Source: Magnetospirillum sulfuroxidans (GTDB lineage Bacteria > Pseudomonadota > Alphaproteobacteria > Rhodospirillales > Magnetospirillaceae). From it: a stretch of DNA of 64,000 nucleotides. The stretch lies in assembly GCF_018224925.1 (NCBI RefSeq), contig NZ_JAGTUF010000001.1:124001-188000 (forward strand). Reading direction: 5' to 3'. Positions 9,004-18,328 of the stretch are shown one piece after another. The position numbers and the translations under genes are program-made. The notes beneath the pieces are model-generated. The model searched no databases. It was not told the origin of the DNA and was given only the letters and a program-made list of their open reading frames with translations. How positions within the stretch are numbered: the first letter of the stretch is position 1; the number at the start of each line of letters is the position of its first letter.

Positions 9004-9579
9004 TTAGACCTCTTCTTCGTCCTCGGCGACGTCGTCTTCGACCACGTCTTCCGCTTCCACGACTTCTTCCACTTCGGCTTCTTCAGCTTCGATGGCGGCA
9101 GCGGCAGCGGCAGCGGCGGCGCGCTCGGCTTCTTCTTGCGAGCGGGCGACGGTAATGGTCACCGTCACCGAGACTTCCGGGTGCAGCGAGACGCGGACCG
9201 GGTAGGAACCCAGGGTCTTGATCGGGCTGTCCAGGTTGACCTGGCGGCGTTCCACGGTGTAGCCGGCGCCCTTGATGGCGTCGGCGACGTCGCGGCCGGA
9301 AACCGAACCGTACAACTGACCACCTTCGCCAGCCTGCCGAACCATCAGCACCGACAGGCCGTCCATCTTGACGGCGACGCCTTGGGCTTCGTCACGGCGC
9401 TTGAGGTTCAGAGCCTCAAGCTGAACACGCTGCTGTTCGAAGAAGGCAAGGTTACCCTTGTTGGCGCGCAGCGCCTTCTTCTGAGGCAGCAGAAAATTGC
9501 GGGCGAAGCCAGGCTTGACCTTGACCACGTCGCCCATCTGACCGAGCTTCTCGATCCTTTCGAGCAGGATGACTTCCAT
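9004..9579 (-). CDS. rplI: 50S ribosomal protein L9
   Basis: A 191-residue protein. The N-terminal 150 residues are standard L9 ([32 protein letters not shown] start block, 23S rRNA binding). It ends in a roughly 40-residue Ala/Glu/Asp/Val tail (long alanine run, then an acidic stretch ending EDEEEV) that E. coli L9 lacks; such tails are common in alphaproteobacterial L9. Last gene of the S6-S18-DUF2232-L9 operon. Confidence 0.97.
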   Translation of the reverse strand: MEVILLERIEKLGQMGDVVKVKPGFARNFLLPQKKALRANKGNLAFFEQQRVQLEALNLKRRDEAQGVAVKMDGLSVLMVRQAGEGGQLYGSVSGRDVADAIKGAGYTVERRQVNLDSPIKTLGSYPVRVSLHPEVSVTVTITVARSQEEAERAAAAAAAAAIEAEEAEVEEVVEAEDVVEDDVAEDEEEV

Positions 9580-9580
9580 C

Positions 9581-10525
9581 TTAACCCTCCATACCGCCGC
9601 CGCTATCGCCGCGGCGGAACCTCATCGTCCAGAATCTTACCATCCCCAGTACGGCGACGGCCAAGGCCGCCCACACAAATACCAGGGCCAGCAACCCATA
9701 TGTCGTGGCGAGAATTAATCTCGCCTGGGGCTTGCCCGCCGCCCAGCCATGAATGGCCGCCAATCCCAACAGTATGAATGGGATCACCACCACCAGAGCC
9801 ACATTGCCCCCCACGAAGCCGACGTCGCCGCCGAAAACCTGGGATGCCAACGCCGCGACCACCAGAACCACGGCCAGCCAATCAGGCAGCCAAAGCTGCC
9901 GATAGGCCGGCGATTGCCGGCGATTGCGGCCAAGCCTGACCAGCAAAGCCTGCGCCCCGGTGGCGTTGGCGACGATCATCACCAGCCACGATGCGGACAC
10001 CATGGCGGGGAAGAACGACGACCACCACCCGACCACCTTGGGCCGCTCAGGGGGCGGCAGTTCGGTGGCCAACAGATCAAGAGCTTGGCTGATGGTTTCA
10101 GCAACCCAACCCTTGACCCCTTCGGGGTGCCCCGCCACCAAGACGGCGCCGATAATCATCAGCACCAAGATGGTGGCGGTCAGCCATGCCAGGATCAAAC
10201 CCGGCGGGTACCACTCGGTCGGTCCGTCTTCGGCTTGTCGCCAAAGCAGGGCCTTATGTGTCACCACCATGGCAGGTAACGCGGCGGCGACCAGAAAGGA
10301 CACGGCGGACATGCCGCCAAATCCCAAGGCCACCACGATTGCGCCAACTCCTCCGGCGGTCACCGAGGCTCCCATGCCCAACGCCAATCCCGCCATCATC
10401 AACGGTAAAGGCGCCACATAGGACAGGACAAACCCTAACGCGATGCCCTTGACCAGCGACAGAAACAGGAGCGCGCTCAGCAATCCCGCCGCCAGCCCAA
10501 GGCCGAGTTGCCGTATCACCGGCAA
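9581..10525 (-). CDS. DUF2232 integral membrane protein
   Basis: A 314-residue protein with about eight hydrophobic segments spread over its length. Position between rpsR and rplI is the standard place for DUF2232 (YybS-like) proteins in many alphaproteobacteria. Its function is unknown; similarity to substrate-binding membrane components of transporters has been suggested for the wider family. The start lies 10 bp behind the rpsR stop, and rplI begins 1 bp after its stop, so it is translated as part of the ribosomal-protein operon. Confidence 0.8.
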   Translation of the reverse strand: MPVIRQLGLGLAAGLLSALLFLSLVKGIALGFVLSYVAPLPLMMAGLALGMGASVTAGGVGAIVVALGFGGMSAVSFLVAAALPAMVVTHKALLWRQAEDGPTEWYPPGLILAWLTATILVLMIIGAVLVAGHPEGVKGWVAETISQALDLLATELPPPERPKVVGWWSSFFPAMVSASWLVMIVANATGAQALLVRLGRNRRQSPAYRQLWLPDWLAVVLVVAALASQVFGGDVGFVGGNVALVVVIPFILLGLAAIHGWAAGKPQARLILATTYGLLALVFVWAALAVAVLGMVRFWTMRFRRGDSGGGMEG

Positions 10526-10535
10526 GACAAGCTGC

Positions 10536-10811
10536 TTACTTCACCACGTAGGGCAGCAAGCCCAAGAAGCGGGCGCGCTTGATGGCCTGGGCCAGTTCGC
10601 GCTGCTTCTTGGCCGACACCGCAGTGATGCGGCTCGGCACGATCTTGCCGCGCTCGGAAATGAAGCGGCTCAACAGCTTGGTGTCCTTGTAGTCGATCTT
10701 CGGCGCACCCTCGCCCGAGAACGGGCAGGTCTTGCGGCGGCGGAAGAACGGGCGGCGGGCGCCGGCGGCAGCGGCGGGGCGCGGACGCTCGGTGGTCTTG
10801 ACGTCGCTCAT
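10536..10811 (-). CDS. rpsR: 30S ribosomal protein S18
   Basis: A 91-residue protein with the conserved S18 core ([53 protein letters not shown]). The N-terminal 20 residues are Ala/Pro/Arg-rich. S18 forms a dimer with S6 on the 30S platform. Its ATG overlaps the rpsF stop by one base, indicating translational coupling. Confidence 0.97.
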   Translation of the reverse strand: MSDVKTTERPRPAAAAGARRPFFRRRKTCPFSGEGAPKIDYKDTKLLSRFISERGKIVPSRITAVSAKKQRELAQAIKRARFLGLLPYVVK

Positions 10812-11245
10812 TATTCACCTCCCTCGGAACGGCGCGGACGATCCTCACGCGGGCCGCGATCTTCACGCGGACCACGATCGCCGAAACCGCGATCTTCGCG
10901 GCGCGGACGTTCGTCACGGCTGTTCTTGGCCTGCATCATGGCCGACGGGCCTTCTTCCAGCTCGTCGACGCGAACGGTCAGAACACGCAGAACGTCTTCG
11001 TTCAGCGACATCTGGCGCTCCATTTCCTTGACCGCGGCCGAGGGGGAGTCCAGGTTGAGCAGAACGTAGTGCGCCTTGCGGTTCTTCTTGACCCGGTAGG
11101 CGATATTGCGCAGACCCCAGAATTCCTTCTTGGCGACGGTACCGCCGCCCTGGGTCAACACACCGGCCATCTCGTCGATCAGGGCTTCGACCTGCGGGGC
11201 CGAAACTTCCTGACGCGCGAGAATCACGCATTCATAAAAAGGCAT
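10811..11245 (-). CDS. rpsF: 30S ribosomal protein S6
   Basis: A 144-residue protein; residues 1-95 are the S6 fold ([44 protein letters not shown]). The C-terminal 45 residues are Arg/Asp/Gly-rich with repeated GPREDR-like units, a charged tail found in many alphaproteobacterial S6 proteins. First gene of the operon, with a promoter candidate at 11352-11379 and a leader of roughly 100 bases. S6:S18 autoregulatory leaders are known in many bacteria, but I did not confirm the motif here. Confidence 0.96.
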   Translation of the reverse strand: MPFYECVILARQEVSAPQVEALIDEMAGVLTQGGGTVAKKEFWGLRNIAYRVKKNRKAHYVLLNLDSPSAAVKEMERQMSLNEDVLRVLTVRVDELEEGPSAMMQAKNSRDERPRREDRGFGDRGPREDRGPREDRPRRSEGGE

Positions 11246-11351
11246 TCAATAATCCCTTCTGGCTTTTCTCTTCCCTTCGCCCCCACCTTGGAGTCGCGGG
11301 CATAGCCGTCCCGTCTTGACAGTCGGACCGGCAAGGGTTTGGAAGCCGGGG

Positions 11352-11379
11352 AATATACACGAAAAGACCCTCTATGCAA
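11352..11379 (-). promoter_or_regulatory. Sigma-70-like promoter for rpsF operon
   Basis: On the minus strand TTGCAT (11374-11379) is followed after 16 bases by TATATT (11352-11357). Spacing and both hexamers fit a sigma-70 promoter, about 105 bp ahead of the rpsF start. Predicted by eye only. Confidence 0.6.
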
Positions 11380-11483
11380 GGCTTAGGTGCCTATGCGGCT
11401 TGGAGGGTGGAAATAGCACGTAAAAGGAGTCATCATGCCGAAATAAGACACCGAATAAGGGTGGTGTCGCAGGAGATGAAATC

Positions 11484-12311
11484 ATGGCTGATGGACGTTG
11501 GGGGCACTTGTCCGTGCGCGGACAGCAATTGGAATATCGCTGGGTCGGCCCGCGGCCGGATCAGGCGCCAACCATGGTTTTCTTGCATGAAGGCTTGGGC
11601 TCGGCCGCCTTGTGGCGGGATTTGCCCGATCGCGTGGCCAGCTCCACCGGATGCGGCGTTTTGCAATACAGCCGTCATGGCTATGGCGGGTCCAGCCGCA
11701 AGCCCCATCCCTGGCCAGACACTTATTTACAAGACGAGGCGGAATTTTGGCTGCCGCAGGTCTTGAATGTGCTGGGCGTTCGTCAGGCGATTTTGGTCGG
11801 CCATTCCGACGGCGGTTCGATCTCGGCCATCGCCGCGGGCTTGGGCAGTGTTCCCCAATTGGCTGGCATCGCCTTGCTCGCCCCCCATGTGATGGCCGAA
11901 CCGGCGACTCTGGCCGGGGTGCGCGGTGCCGTTGATGCGTTCGAGAAAGCCCGGCTGCGCGACCATTTGCACCGCTATCACGGTGAAAACACCGATGATG
12001 TGTTTTGGGGCTGGGCGCTGGCCTGGGAGCGCTTGTGCGCCGATGAGTGGGATGTGCGGCCGTTACTGGCGCAAGTGACGGTGCCGGTGCTGGTGGTGCA
12101 AGGCGACGATGACGAATATGGCAGCGCCGCGCAATATTTGTCGATTCAGTCAACGGTTCCGGCTGGGGCCGAAATCCGGGTGTTGCCGCAATGCCGGCAC
12201 TTACTGTACCGCGATTGCCCGGCCGAAGTGACCGAGGCCTTATGCGCTTTCGCCGGTCGGGTCTTTGGCGACGAATCGGCCTCAGTCTTCCAGTACCAAG
12301 CCCTCGCGTAG
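11484..12311 (+). CDS. Alpha/beta hydrolase
   Basis: A 275-residue alpha/beta hydrolase. The nucleophile elbow GHSDGGS lies near residue 108, an acid is available in QGDDDEYG near 213, and the histidine in CRHLLYRD near 238. An oxyanion-type FLHEGLGS block is near residue 34. The AGGAGA ribosome site 8-9 bases ahead supports the ATG at 11484. The substrate is unknown; resemblance is to small-molecule ester or lactone hydrolases. Its 3' end overlaps the convergent hemerythrin gene by 30 bp. Confidence 0.82.
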   Translation: MADGRWGHLSVRGQQLEYRWVGPRPDQAPTMVFLHEGLGSAALWRDLPDRVASSTGCGVLQYSRHGYGGSSRKPHPWPDTYLQDEAEFWLPQVLNVLGVRQAILVGHSDGGSISAIAAGLGSVPQLAGIALLAPHVMAEPATLAGVRGAVDAFEKARLRDHLHRYHGENTDDVFWGWALAWERLCADEWDVRPLLAQVTVPVLVVQGDDDEYGSAAQYLSIQSTVPAGAEIRVLPQCRHLLYRDCPAEVTEALCAFAGRVFGDESASVFQYQALA

Positions 12312-12707
12312 CAACAGGCCGATCATTTCGAAATCGCGGCGGATCAGGTCGAAAGCGATTAATTGCATGCTCAGGGTTTCCATGGCCCGGATCTGGTCGC
12401 GACCTCGGGCGATGTCGTTGCGCAGATCCATGGCCTGGTGTAGGAAGTCGGCGTGTTCGGCGCAGTGAGCGTGACGATGGGCGATGCCGGCCGGCTGGCG
12501 CAGGTGGGCCATCAAGCTTTCTTCGGCTTGGGCGTGGCGGGCGAACTGATCCAGCCACTCATCGAACAGGCCCAGAATTTGCGTGCGGTTATCGGCGGTG
12601 GCGATGGCGGCTTGCAGCAGCTCAAGGTCCTGTACCAATTCCTGGTGATGTTGGTCGATGCTCGCATGGCCGATGCGATAGGTGTCTGACCAGTAGACAG
12701 GCGGCAC
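12282..12707 (-). CDS. Bacteriohemerythrin-like protein with an incomplete ligand set
   Basis: A 141-residue four-helix hemerythrin-like protein. Visible di-iron ligand motifs are H in IGHASIDQHH, HxxxE in RHAQAEES and HxxxH in HRHAHCAEH. The usual last motif HxxxxD is replaced by DLIRRD in AFDLIRRDFEMIG, so one iron-binding histidine appears lost. Canonical bacteriohemerythrins bind O2 at a non-heme di-iron site; with the change this protein may bind metal or gas differently. Its 3' end overlaps the hydrolase gene by 30 bp in convergent orientation. The other hemerythrin domain of this window (in the gene at 22462) has a full set of ligands. Confidence 0.8.
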   Translation of the reverse strand: MPPVYWSDTYRIGHASIDQHHQELVQDLELLQAAIATADNRTQILGLFDEWLDQFARHAQAEESLMAHLRQPAGIAHRHAHCAEHADFLHQAMDLRNDIARGRDQIRAMETLSMQLIAFDLIRRDFEMIGLLLREGLVLED

Positions 12708-12757
12708 GCGGGCAACTCCACAATGTCATGCGGTTGACACCTTGGGGTGAAATTGAT

Positions 12758-12776
12758 TTGGTTTCAATATAACCAA
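12758..12776. promoter_or_regulatory. Inverted repeat upstream of fabD
   Basis: TTGGTT-TCAATAT-AACCAA, a perfect 6-bp inverted repeat with a 7-base spacer, overlaps a second one, TGAAA-N9-TTTCA (12748-12766), and lies just downstream of a TTGACA hexamer (12734-12739). It sits about 105 bp ahead of fabD, so it could be an operator for fatty-acid synthesis genes. The regulator is unknown. Confidence 0.4.
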
Positions 12777-12879
12777 AGGGTGCTTCTGTATCACATTGTC
12801 AGCAACGCCACGCTTGACAGCGGCCGCCTTCATGCCTTTCCTCTCGGCACCAAATTTCACCCCCGACGGAGGGATCAGT

Positions 12880-13821
12880 ATGTCGCGAGCGTTCGTCTTC
12901 CCCGGCCAAGGCTCCCAGGCCGTTGGCATGGGCCGTGAACTGGCCGCAGCCTTTGGCGAAGCCCGCCATGTGTTTCAAGAAGTCGACGAGGCGTTGTCGC
13001 AAAATCTGTCCAAGCTGATGTTCGAAGGCCCGGAAGACAGCCTGACCCTGACCGAGAACGCCCAGCCGGCGCTGATGGCGGTATCGGTGGCGGTGATCCG
13101 CGTGTTGGAAGGCCAGGGCAAGATGGATCTGGCCAAGACCGCCAGCTTCGTCGCCGGCCATTCCCTGGGGGAATATTCCGCCCTGGCCGCCGCCGGCACT
13201 TTCTCGCTGGCCGATACGGCGCGGCTGTTGAAATTGCGCGGCCAAAGCATGCAAAAGGCGGTGCCGGTGGGCATCGGCGCCATGGCGGCGCTGCTGGGCA
13301 GCGAATATGAACAGGCCAAGGAAATCGCCGCCCTGGCCGCGGAAGACCAAGTGTGCGAAGCCGCCAACGACAATGGCGCCGGCCAAGTGGTGGTGTCGGG
13401 CCACAAGGAAGCGGTGGAACGCGCCATGAAGATCGCCGCCGAAAAGGGCGTCAAGCGTGCCGTGCTGTTGCCGGTGTCGGCGCCGTTCCATTGCGCCTTG
13501 ATGCAGCCGGCCGCCGACGCCATGGCCGAGGCCCTGTCCAACGTCAGCATGAACGCGCCAACCGTGCCGCTGGTGGCCAACGTAATGGCCGCCGCCGTCA
13601 CCGACCCGGAAATCATCCGCGATTTGCTGGTGCGTCAGGTTACCGGCACCGTGCGCTGGCGCGAAGGCGTGCTCTATATGAAAGAGCAGGGCGTCAGCCA
13701 ACTGGTGGAAATCGGCGCCGGCAAGGTGCTGTCCGGTTTGGCCAAGCGCATCGATAAGGAACTGACCGGCATTGCCGTGGGCAATCCGGCCGATATCGAC
13801 GCCTTTTTGGCCTCGCTGTAA
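12880..13821 (+). CDS. fabD: Malonyl-CoA:ACP transacylase
   Basis: A 313-residue protein starting MSRAFVFPGQGSQAVGMG, the FabD hallmark. The nucleophile Ser95 sits in GHSLGE, and the partner histidine in APFHCALM. It loads malonyl groups on ACP. The frame is open from 12796, but the ATG at 12880 has a GGAGGGA ribosome site 7 bases upstream and the canonical N-terminus. It heads the fabD-fabG-acpP-fabF cluster. Confidence 0.97.
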   Translation: MSRAFVFPGQGSQAVGMGRELAAAFGEARHVFQEVDEALSQNLSKLMFEGPEDSLTLTENAQPALMAVSVAVIRVLEGQGKMDLAKTASFVAGHSLGEYSALAAAGTFSLADTARLLKLRGQSMQKAVPVGIGAMAALLGSEYEQAKEIAALAAEDQVCEAANDNGAGQVVVSGHKEAVERAMKIAAEKGVKRAVLLPVSAPFHCALMQPAADAMAEALSNVSMNAPTVPLVANVMAAAVTDPEIIRDLLVRQVTGTVRWREGVLYMKEQGVSQLVEIGAGKVLSGLAKRIDKELTGIAVGNPADIDAFLASL

Positions 13822-13838
13822 TCATTAAGGGGGAAACC

Positions 13839-14576
13839 ATGTTCGATCTTACCGGCAAGACCGCGCTGATCACCGGCGCCTCGGGCGGCATCGGCGGCGC
13901 CATCGCCAAGGCTCTGCATCAGGCCGGCGCCACCGTGGCCATTCACGGCACCCGGCGCGAGGCGCTGGACGCCTTGGCCGCCGAATTGGGCGAGCGCGTC
14001 CATGTGCTGCCCGCCAACCTGTCCAAGGGCGAAGAGGTCGAGCAATTGGCCAAGGACGCCGAGGCGGCCTTGGGCGGCCTGGATATCTTGGTCAACAATG
14101 CCGGCATCACCAAGGATGGTCTGGTTCTGCGCATGAAGGACGAGGATTGGGAAGCGGTCCTTAACGTCAATCTGACCGCGGCCTTCCGTCTGTGCCGGGC
14201 CGCCATCAAGGGGATGATGAAGCGCCGGTCGGGGCGCATCATCAACATCACCTCCATCGTCGGCGTCACCGGCAATCCCGGGCAGGTCAATTACTGCGCC
14301 TCCAAGGCCGGCATGATCGGCATGACCAAGTCGTTGGCCCAGGAAGTGGCCAGCCGCAACGTCACCGTTAACGCCGTGGCGCCGGGCTTTATCGCCACCG
14401 CCATGACCGACGAGCTCAATGACGAGCAAAAGGCCCGCATCAATGGCCAAATCCCCGCCGGCCGCATGGGCTCGGCCGAGGAAATCGCGGCGGCGGTGCT
14501 GTATCTGGCTTCGGCCGAGGCGGCTTACGTCACCGGCCAGACCCTGCACGTCAATGGCGGCATGGCGATGATCTAG
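13839..14576 (+). CDS. fabG: 3-oxoacyl-ACP reductase
   Basis: A 245-residue short-chain dehydrogenase. The cofactor motif TGASGGIG is near residue 13, NNAG near residue 86, and the Ser/Tyr/Lys active site is in NITSIVGV and NYCASKAG. It reduces 3-oxoacyl-ACP with NADPH in fatty-acid elongation. It begins 17 bp after fabD with a GGGGGA ribosome site. Confidence 0.96.
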   Translation: MFDLTGKTALITGASGGIGGAIAKALHQAGATVAIHGTRREALDALAAELGERVHVLPANLSKGEEVEQLAKDAEAALGGLDILVNNAGITKDGLVLRMKDEDWEAVLNVNLTAAFRLCRAAIKGMMKRRSGRIINITSIVGVTGNPGQVNYCASKAGMIGMTKSLAQEVASRNVTVNAVAPGFIATAMTDELNDEQKARINGQIPAGRMGSAEEIAAAVLYLASAEAAYVTGQTLHVNGGMAMI

Positions 14577-14737
14577 GGCCATTGGCTCAACAAGTTTCAA
14601 CACCTTGTGTTCCAGTGCTGGCCAAGCCTGAAAAAGTGTGCTAGGTACGGGCCACTTTCCGCCACAAAGGGGCCAGTGCCCCCCAAATAGCGGGCGCAAG
14701 TTTCATCCATATGGCACTACACCTTGAGGGAATTCAC

Positions 14738-14971
14738 ATGAGCGACGTCGCCGAGCGGGTTAAGAAGATTGTCGTTGAGCATCTGGGCGTTGAAGAGGCC
14801 AAGGTGACCGAGAACGCCAGCTTCATCGATGACCTGGGCGCCGACAGCCTCGACACCGTCGAGCTGGTCATGGCCTTTGAAGAAGAATTCGGTTGCGAAA
14901 TCCCCGATGACGCCGCCGAAAAGATTTTGACCGTCAAGGACGCGATCGACTTCATTTCGAAGGCCGCGTAA
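14738..14971 (+). CDS. acpP: Acyl carrier protein
   Basis: A 77-residue acidic protein. Ser37 in [10 protein letters not shown] is the phosphopantetheine site. It carries growing acyl chains in fatty-acid synthesis. The ATG at 14738 with GAGGG 8 bases upstream gives the standard [12 protein letters not shown] start. A 161-bp gap behind fabG may hold its own promoter, as is common for acpP; a terminator follows at 14981. Confidence 0.97.
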   Translation: MSDVAERVKKIVVEHLGVEEAKVTENASFIDDLGADSLDTVELVMAFEEEFGCEIPDDAAEKILTVKDAIDFISKAA

Positions 14972-14980
14972 CACGGGTCA

Positions 14981-15020
14981 AGGGCGCCGACTCCCGCAAT
15001 GGGACCGGCGCCCTTTCTCT
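14981..15020 (+). terminator. Rho-independent terminator after acpP
   Basis: Stem agggcgccg (14981-14989) / cggcgccct (15006-15014), with a further TCCC/GGGA pairing inside the loop, followed by TTCTCT. It lies 10 bp past the acpP stop and probably attenuates read-through into fabF. Confidence 0.8.
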
Positions 15021-15043
15021 AAGTAGATAACGGGAACAATCGC

Positions 15044-16300
15044 ATGAGACGTGTCGTCGTCACCGGCCTCGGTATCGTCAGCCCCTTGGGTTGCGGCGTC
15101 GAAAATAACTGGAAACGCCTGATCAATGGCGAATCCGGCATCCGCGCCATCGAGCATTTCGACGTCTCGGACCTGCCCGCCAAGATTGCCGGCGTTATTC
15201 CGCGCGGTACCGGCGAAGGCGAGCTGGACTTGGACAAGGTTGCTCCGGCCAAGGAACGCCGGCGCATGGACGATTTCATCGTCTATGGTCTGGCCGCCGC
15301 CATGGAAGCCATCGAGGATTCCGGCTGGATGCCCACCGATGATGAAGGCCAGGAACGCACTGGCGTGATGATCGGTTCCGGCATTGGCGGTTTGCCCGCC
15401 ATCGCCGAAGGCGCCCTGGTGTTGCAGGCCTCGGGGCCGCGCCGCGTCAGTCCGTTCTTCATCCCGTCGGCTCTGATCAATCTGGTCTCGGGCCATCTGT
15501 CGATCAAATACGGCTTCAAGGGCCCCAACCACGCCGTGGTCACCGCCTGTGCCACCGGTGCCCATGCCATCGGCGACGCCGCCCGCATGATCATGTTCGG
15601 TGATGCCGAGGTGATGGTCGCTGGCGGCACCGAAGCCGCCGTGTCCCGTCTGGGCGTGGCCGGCTTCTCCGCCTGCAAGGCGTTGTCCACCGCCCGCAAC
15701 GACGCCCCGGCAACGGCTTCGCGTCCGTGGGACAAGGACCGTGACGGTTTCGTCATGGGCGAAGGCGCCGGCGTCGTGGTTCTGGAAGAACTGGAACACG
15801 CCCGTGCTCGCGGCGCCAAGATTTACGGCGAAGTGATCGGCTATGGCATGTCGGGCGATGCTCATCACATCACCGCTCCGGCCGAAGACGGCAATGGTGC
15901 GTTCCGCGCCATGAAGGCGGCGCTGGCCCGCGCCGGTTTGAACCCCGCCGACATCGATTATATCAATGCCCACGGTACCGCCACCATGGGCGACGTCATC
16001 GAATTGGGGGCGGTCAAGCGTCTGTTCGGCAGCGCCGCCGCAACCGTGTCGATGAGCTCGACCAAATCGGCCATTGGTCACCTGTTGGGGGCTGCCGGCG
16101 CGGTCGAGGCTATCTTCTGCCTGCTGGCTATTCGTGACCAGGTGGCGCCGCCGACCCTTAATCTGGATAATCCAGACGAAGGCTGCGACATGGATCTGGT
16201 GGCCAAGGTGGCAAAGAAGCGTTCGATCAAGGTGGCCATGTCCAACTCGTTCGGCTTTGGCGGCACCAACGCTTCGGTCATCTTCAGGGCCGCGCCGTAA
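15044..16300 (+). CDS. fabF: 3-oxoacyl-ACP synthase II
   Basis: A 418-residue condensing enzyme. The active-site cysteine is in VVTACATGAHA near residue 170, with catalytic histidines in NAHGTATMGD and SAIGHLLGAAG. It elongates acyl-ACP with malonyl-ACP. Length and motifs are typical. It lies between terminator-like hairpins on each side. Confidence 0.97.
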   Translation: MRRVVVTGLGIVSPLGCGVENNWKRLINGESGIRAIEHFDVSDLPAKIAGVIPRGTGEGELDLDKVAPAKERRRMDDFIVYGLAAAMEAIEDSGWMPTDDEGQERTGVMIGSGIGGLPAIAEGALVLQASGPRRVSPFFIPSALINLVSGHLSIKYGFKGPNHAVVTACATGAHAIGDAARMIMFGDAEVMVAGGTEAAVSRLGVAGFSACKALSTARNDAPATASRPWDKDRDGFVMGEGAGVVVLEELEHARARGAKIYGEVIGYGMSGDAHHITAPAEDGNGAFRAMKAALARAGLNPADIDYINAHGTATMGDVIELGAVKRLFGSAAATVSMSSTKSAIGHLLGAAGAVEAIFCLLAIRDQVAPPTLNLDNPDEGCDMDLVAKVAKKRSIKVAMSNSFGFGGTNASVIFRAAP

Positions 16301-16324
16301 GGGGCTGGTCTGAAGCAAAGATAG

Positions 16325-16364
16325 CAAAGGTCCCTATGCTCCGGCATGGGGACCTTTGTCTTTA
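16325..16364 (+). terminator. Rho-independent terminator after fabF
   Basis: Stem caaaggtccc (16325-16334) / gggacctttg (16349-16358), followed by TCTTTA, located 25 bp past the fabF stop and just ahead of mltG. Confidence 0.75.
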
Positions 16365-16377
16365 TGGGGACATTCTG

Positions 16378-17358
16378 ATGCGCGTTGTCGGGAAATTACT
16401 GGCTGTCTTGGCCATCGTCATCATCGCCGCCGGCACCTGGGTGGCGCTTGAAGGCCATCGCCGTTTCACCGGCCCCGGCCCGCTGGCCGAGGCCATCACC
16501 ATCGTCGTCCCCAAGGGCGCCGGTCTGGAGGCCATCGCCCGTAAGCTGGAAGCTTATCGGGTGGTCCCCGACCGTTTTACCTTCATGCTTGGGACCCGCC
16601 TGCGACAGGTGACGCTGAAGGCGGGGGAGTATGAATTTCCCGCCCGCATCAGCGCCGAAGAAGCCATGCGCATGATTGCCGATGGCCGCACCGTTAAGCA
16701 TAAGCTGACCATCGCCGAAGGGCTGACCGTGCGCCAGGTGCTGGCCGAATTGGACGAAGCCGCGTTTTTGGCCGGCAAGGTCTCCACGATTCCTGCCGAG
16801 GGCTGGTTGTTACCGGAAACCTGGGTGTTGTCGCGCGATGACGACCGGGGCGAATTGGTGGCGCGCATGGAAAAGTCCATGCGCCAGACCCTGGACGAAT
16901 TGTGGTCGAAGCGCGCCGCTGGCCTGCCGCTGAAATCGCCGGAAGAAGCCCTGATCCTGGCCTCGGTGGTCGAGCGGGAAACCGGCCTTAAGGCCGAACG
17001 ACCGATGGTCGCCGGGGTGTTCATCAACCGCCTGCGTTTGGGCATGCGTCTGCAATCGGATCCGACGGTGATTTATGGTTTGTCCAATGGTCTTGGGGTG
17101 TTAGAGCGACCGTTGACCCGCGCCGATCTCGACCGCGCCCATGCCTGGAACACCTATGTCATCGACCGCCTGCCCAAGACCGCCATCGCCAATCCCGGCC
17201 GCGCCAGTCTGGAAGCGGTGCTGAACCCGGCCAAGACCGACGCGCTATATTTCGTCGCCGACGGTTCGGGCGGTCACGCCTTCGCCAAATCCCTGGACGA
17301 GCACAACAAGAATGTCGGCGTTTGGCGGAAGGTCGAAAAGGATAAAAAGGCCAAGTAA
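16378..17358 (+). CDS. mltG: Endolytic transglycosylase MltG
   Basis: A 326-residue protein with one N-terminal membrane anchor (residues 5-24), a LysM-like region and the YceG/MltG catalytic domain, whose catalytic glutamate lies in ASVVERETG near residue 205. LQSDPTVIYGL and NTYVIDRLPKTAIANPGRAS are further family blocks. It cleaves nascent glycan strands and is thought to set their length. The ATG at 16378 gives the anchor at the very N-terminus; upstream codons overlap the fabF terminator. Confidence 0.95.
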   Translation: MRVVGKLLAVLAIVIIAAGTWVALEGHRRFTGPGPLAEAITIVVPKGAGLEAIARKLEAYRVVPDRFTFMLGTRLRQVTLKAGEYEFPARISAEEAMRMIADGRTVKHKLTIAEGLTVRQVLAELDEAAFLAGKVSTIPAEGWLLPETWVLSRDDDRGELVARMEKSMRQTLDELWSKRAAGLPLKSPEEALILASVVERETGLKAERPMVAGVFINRLRLGMRLQSDPTVIYGLSNGLGVLERPLTRADLDRAHAWNTYVIDRLPKTAIANPGRASLEAVLNPAKTDALYFVADGSGGHAFAKSLDEHNKNVGVWRKVEKDKKAK

Positions 17359-17361
17359 GGC

Positions 17362-17895
17362 TTAAGGCATTTTCGACGCCAAGGTCAGGATCTCGCCATC
17401 GACGGCGAAGCGCCCGTAGCCTTGATGATGGATGGTGCGGGGCTGGGGCAGGGCAGGGTCTCCCCAAGCCTTGACCACTTCCAGCACGAACAGGCCATAG
17501 CGTTCGACCAGGGCATCATCGGCGACACGGCATTCCAGATTGGCGAAGCATTCGCCGACCAGCGGGGCCGCCACCTTCTCGGCGGCCAGGGGGGTGAATC
17601 CCAAGGTGGCGAATTTATCGGTGTCGCGGCCACTGCAATTGCCCACCGCCACCACTTTATCGGCCAAGGTGACGTCGGGAATGGCGATGACGCATTCCCC
17701 GGTGGCGCGCAAGGCGGCATAACTGTGATTGGCGTTGCTGACGACGCAGCCCAGCAAGGGCGGTTCGAATTCCATCATCATGTGCCAAGACATGGTCATG
17801 ATGTTGGTGTGGCCATTGTTTGTGGTGGTTAACAGCACCACCGGTCCTGGTTCAAGCAGGCCATAGACCTTGGCTAAGGGGAAATCGTGCCGCAT
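17362..17895 (-). CDS. Flavin reductase-like FMN-binding protein
   Basis: A 177-residue protein of the flavin-reductase split-barrel family (motif PGPVVLLTTTNNGHTNIMTMSWHMM near the N-terminus; GECVIAIP; ECRVADD). Such proteins bind FMN and reduce it with NAD(P)H or act in flavin-dependent redox reactions. The ATG at 17895 with GAGG 8 bases ahead is preferred to an upstream TTG. It ends 3 bp from mltG in convergent orientation. No partner monooxygenase is adjacent. Confidence 0.82.
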   Translation of the reverse strand: MRHDFPLAKVYGLLEPGPVVLLTTTNNGHTNIMTMSWHMMMEFEPPLLGCVVSNANHSYAALRATGECVIAIPDVTLADKVVAVGNCSGRDTDKFATLGFTPLAAEKVAAPLVGECFANLECRVADDALVERYGLFVLEVVKAWGDPALPQPRTIHHQGYGRFAVDGEILTLASKMP

Positions 17896-18076
17896 GGCTG
17901 TCCTCGCCAACGCTTGTCGTTCGAGTTTAGGCGCTTCCGCCGGTACAGCCTAAGGCCAAGAGCCGGCAGGGGCATCGTGTCATTCGCACATGGCCCCATG
18001 CATTTTGACAATTGCTGAGCGGGCGGCGCCTGGGACTAGGGTCGGTTGCATCAGCAATCTGACCCGGATTCTCGTC

Positions 18077-18328
18077 ATGCCTTCCAAGCCAATGTTCCGC
18101 CGTCTGTTAGCGGCGCTGCCCCACGAGGGGGAACGGCGTTATCATGCCGACGGCGTTTCCATGCAGATCACCCGCCACGACACCCCCTATACCCTTATCT
18201 CGGTGATGGTGAAGGCCGAGGGCCATAATGCCTGGGTGACGGCCGAACTCGATGCCGGCGAGGTGACCTTGCATCACCCGCGCAACATCGAGTTGGTCGA
18301 TAAGGCCCTGGATTTGTTCTTGGCTTAG
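18077..18328 (+). CDS. Small protein of unknown function
   Basis: An 83-residue protein if started at [11 protein letters not shown]; the open frame runs from 17990. Composition is ordinary with no membrane segment or metal motif; a beta-rich middle ([21 protein letters not shown]) is followed by a short helix. No strong ribosome site is visible. Its last codons overlap the convergent glgC stop by 4 bp. I do not recognise the family; GC-rich codon use in frame suggests it is real. Confidence 0.5.
   Translation: MPSKPMFRRLLAALPHEGERRYHADGVSMQITRHDTPYTLISVMVKAEGHNAWVTAELDAGEVTLHHPRNIELVDKALDLFLA

Noticed and set aside
11246-11351. S6:S18 autoregulatory leader
   Set aside because: A leader of fitting length exists, but the characteristic bulged structure could not be confirmed by eye.
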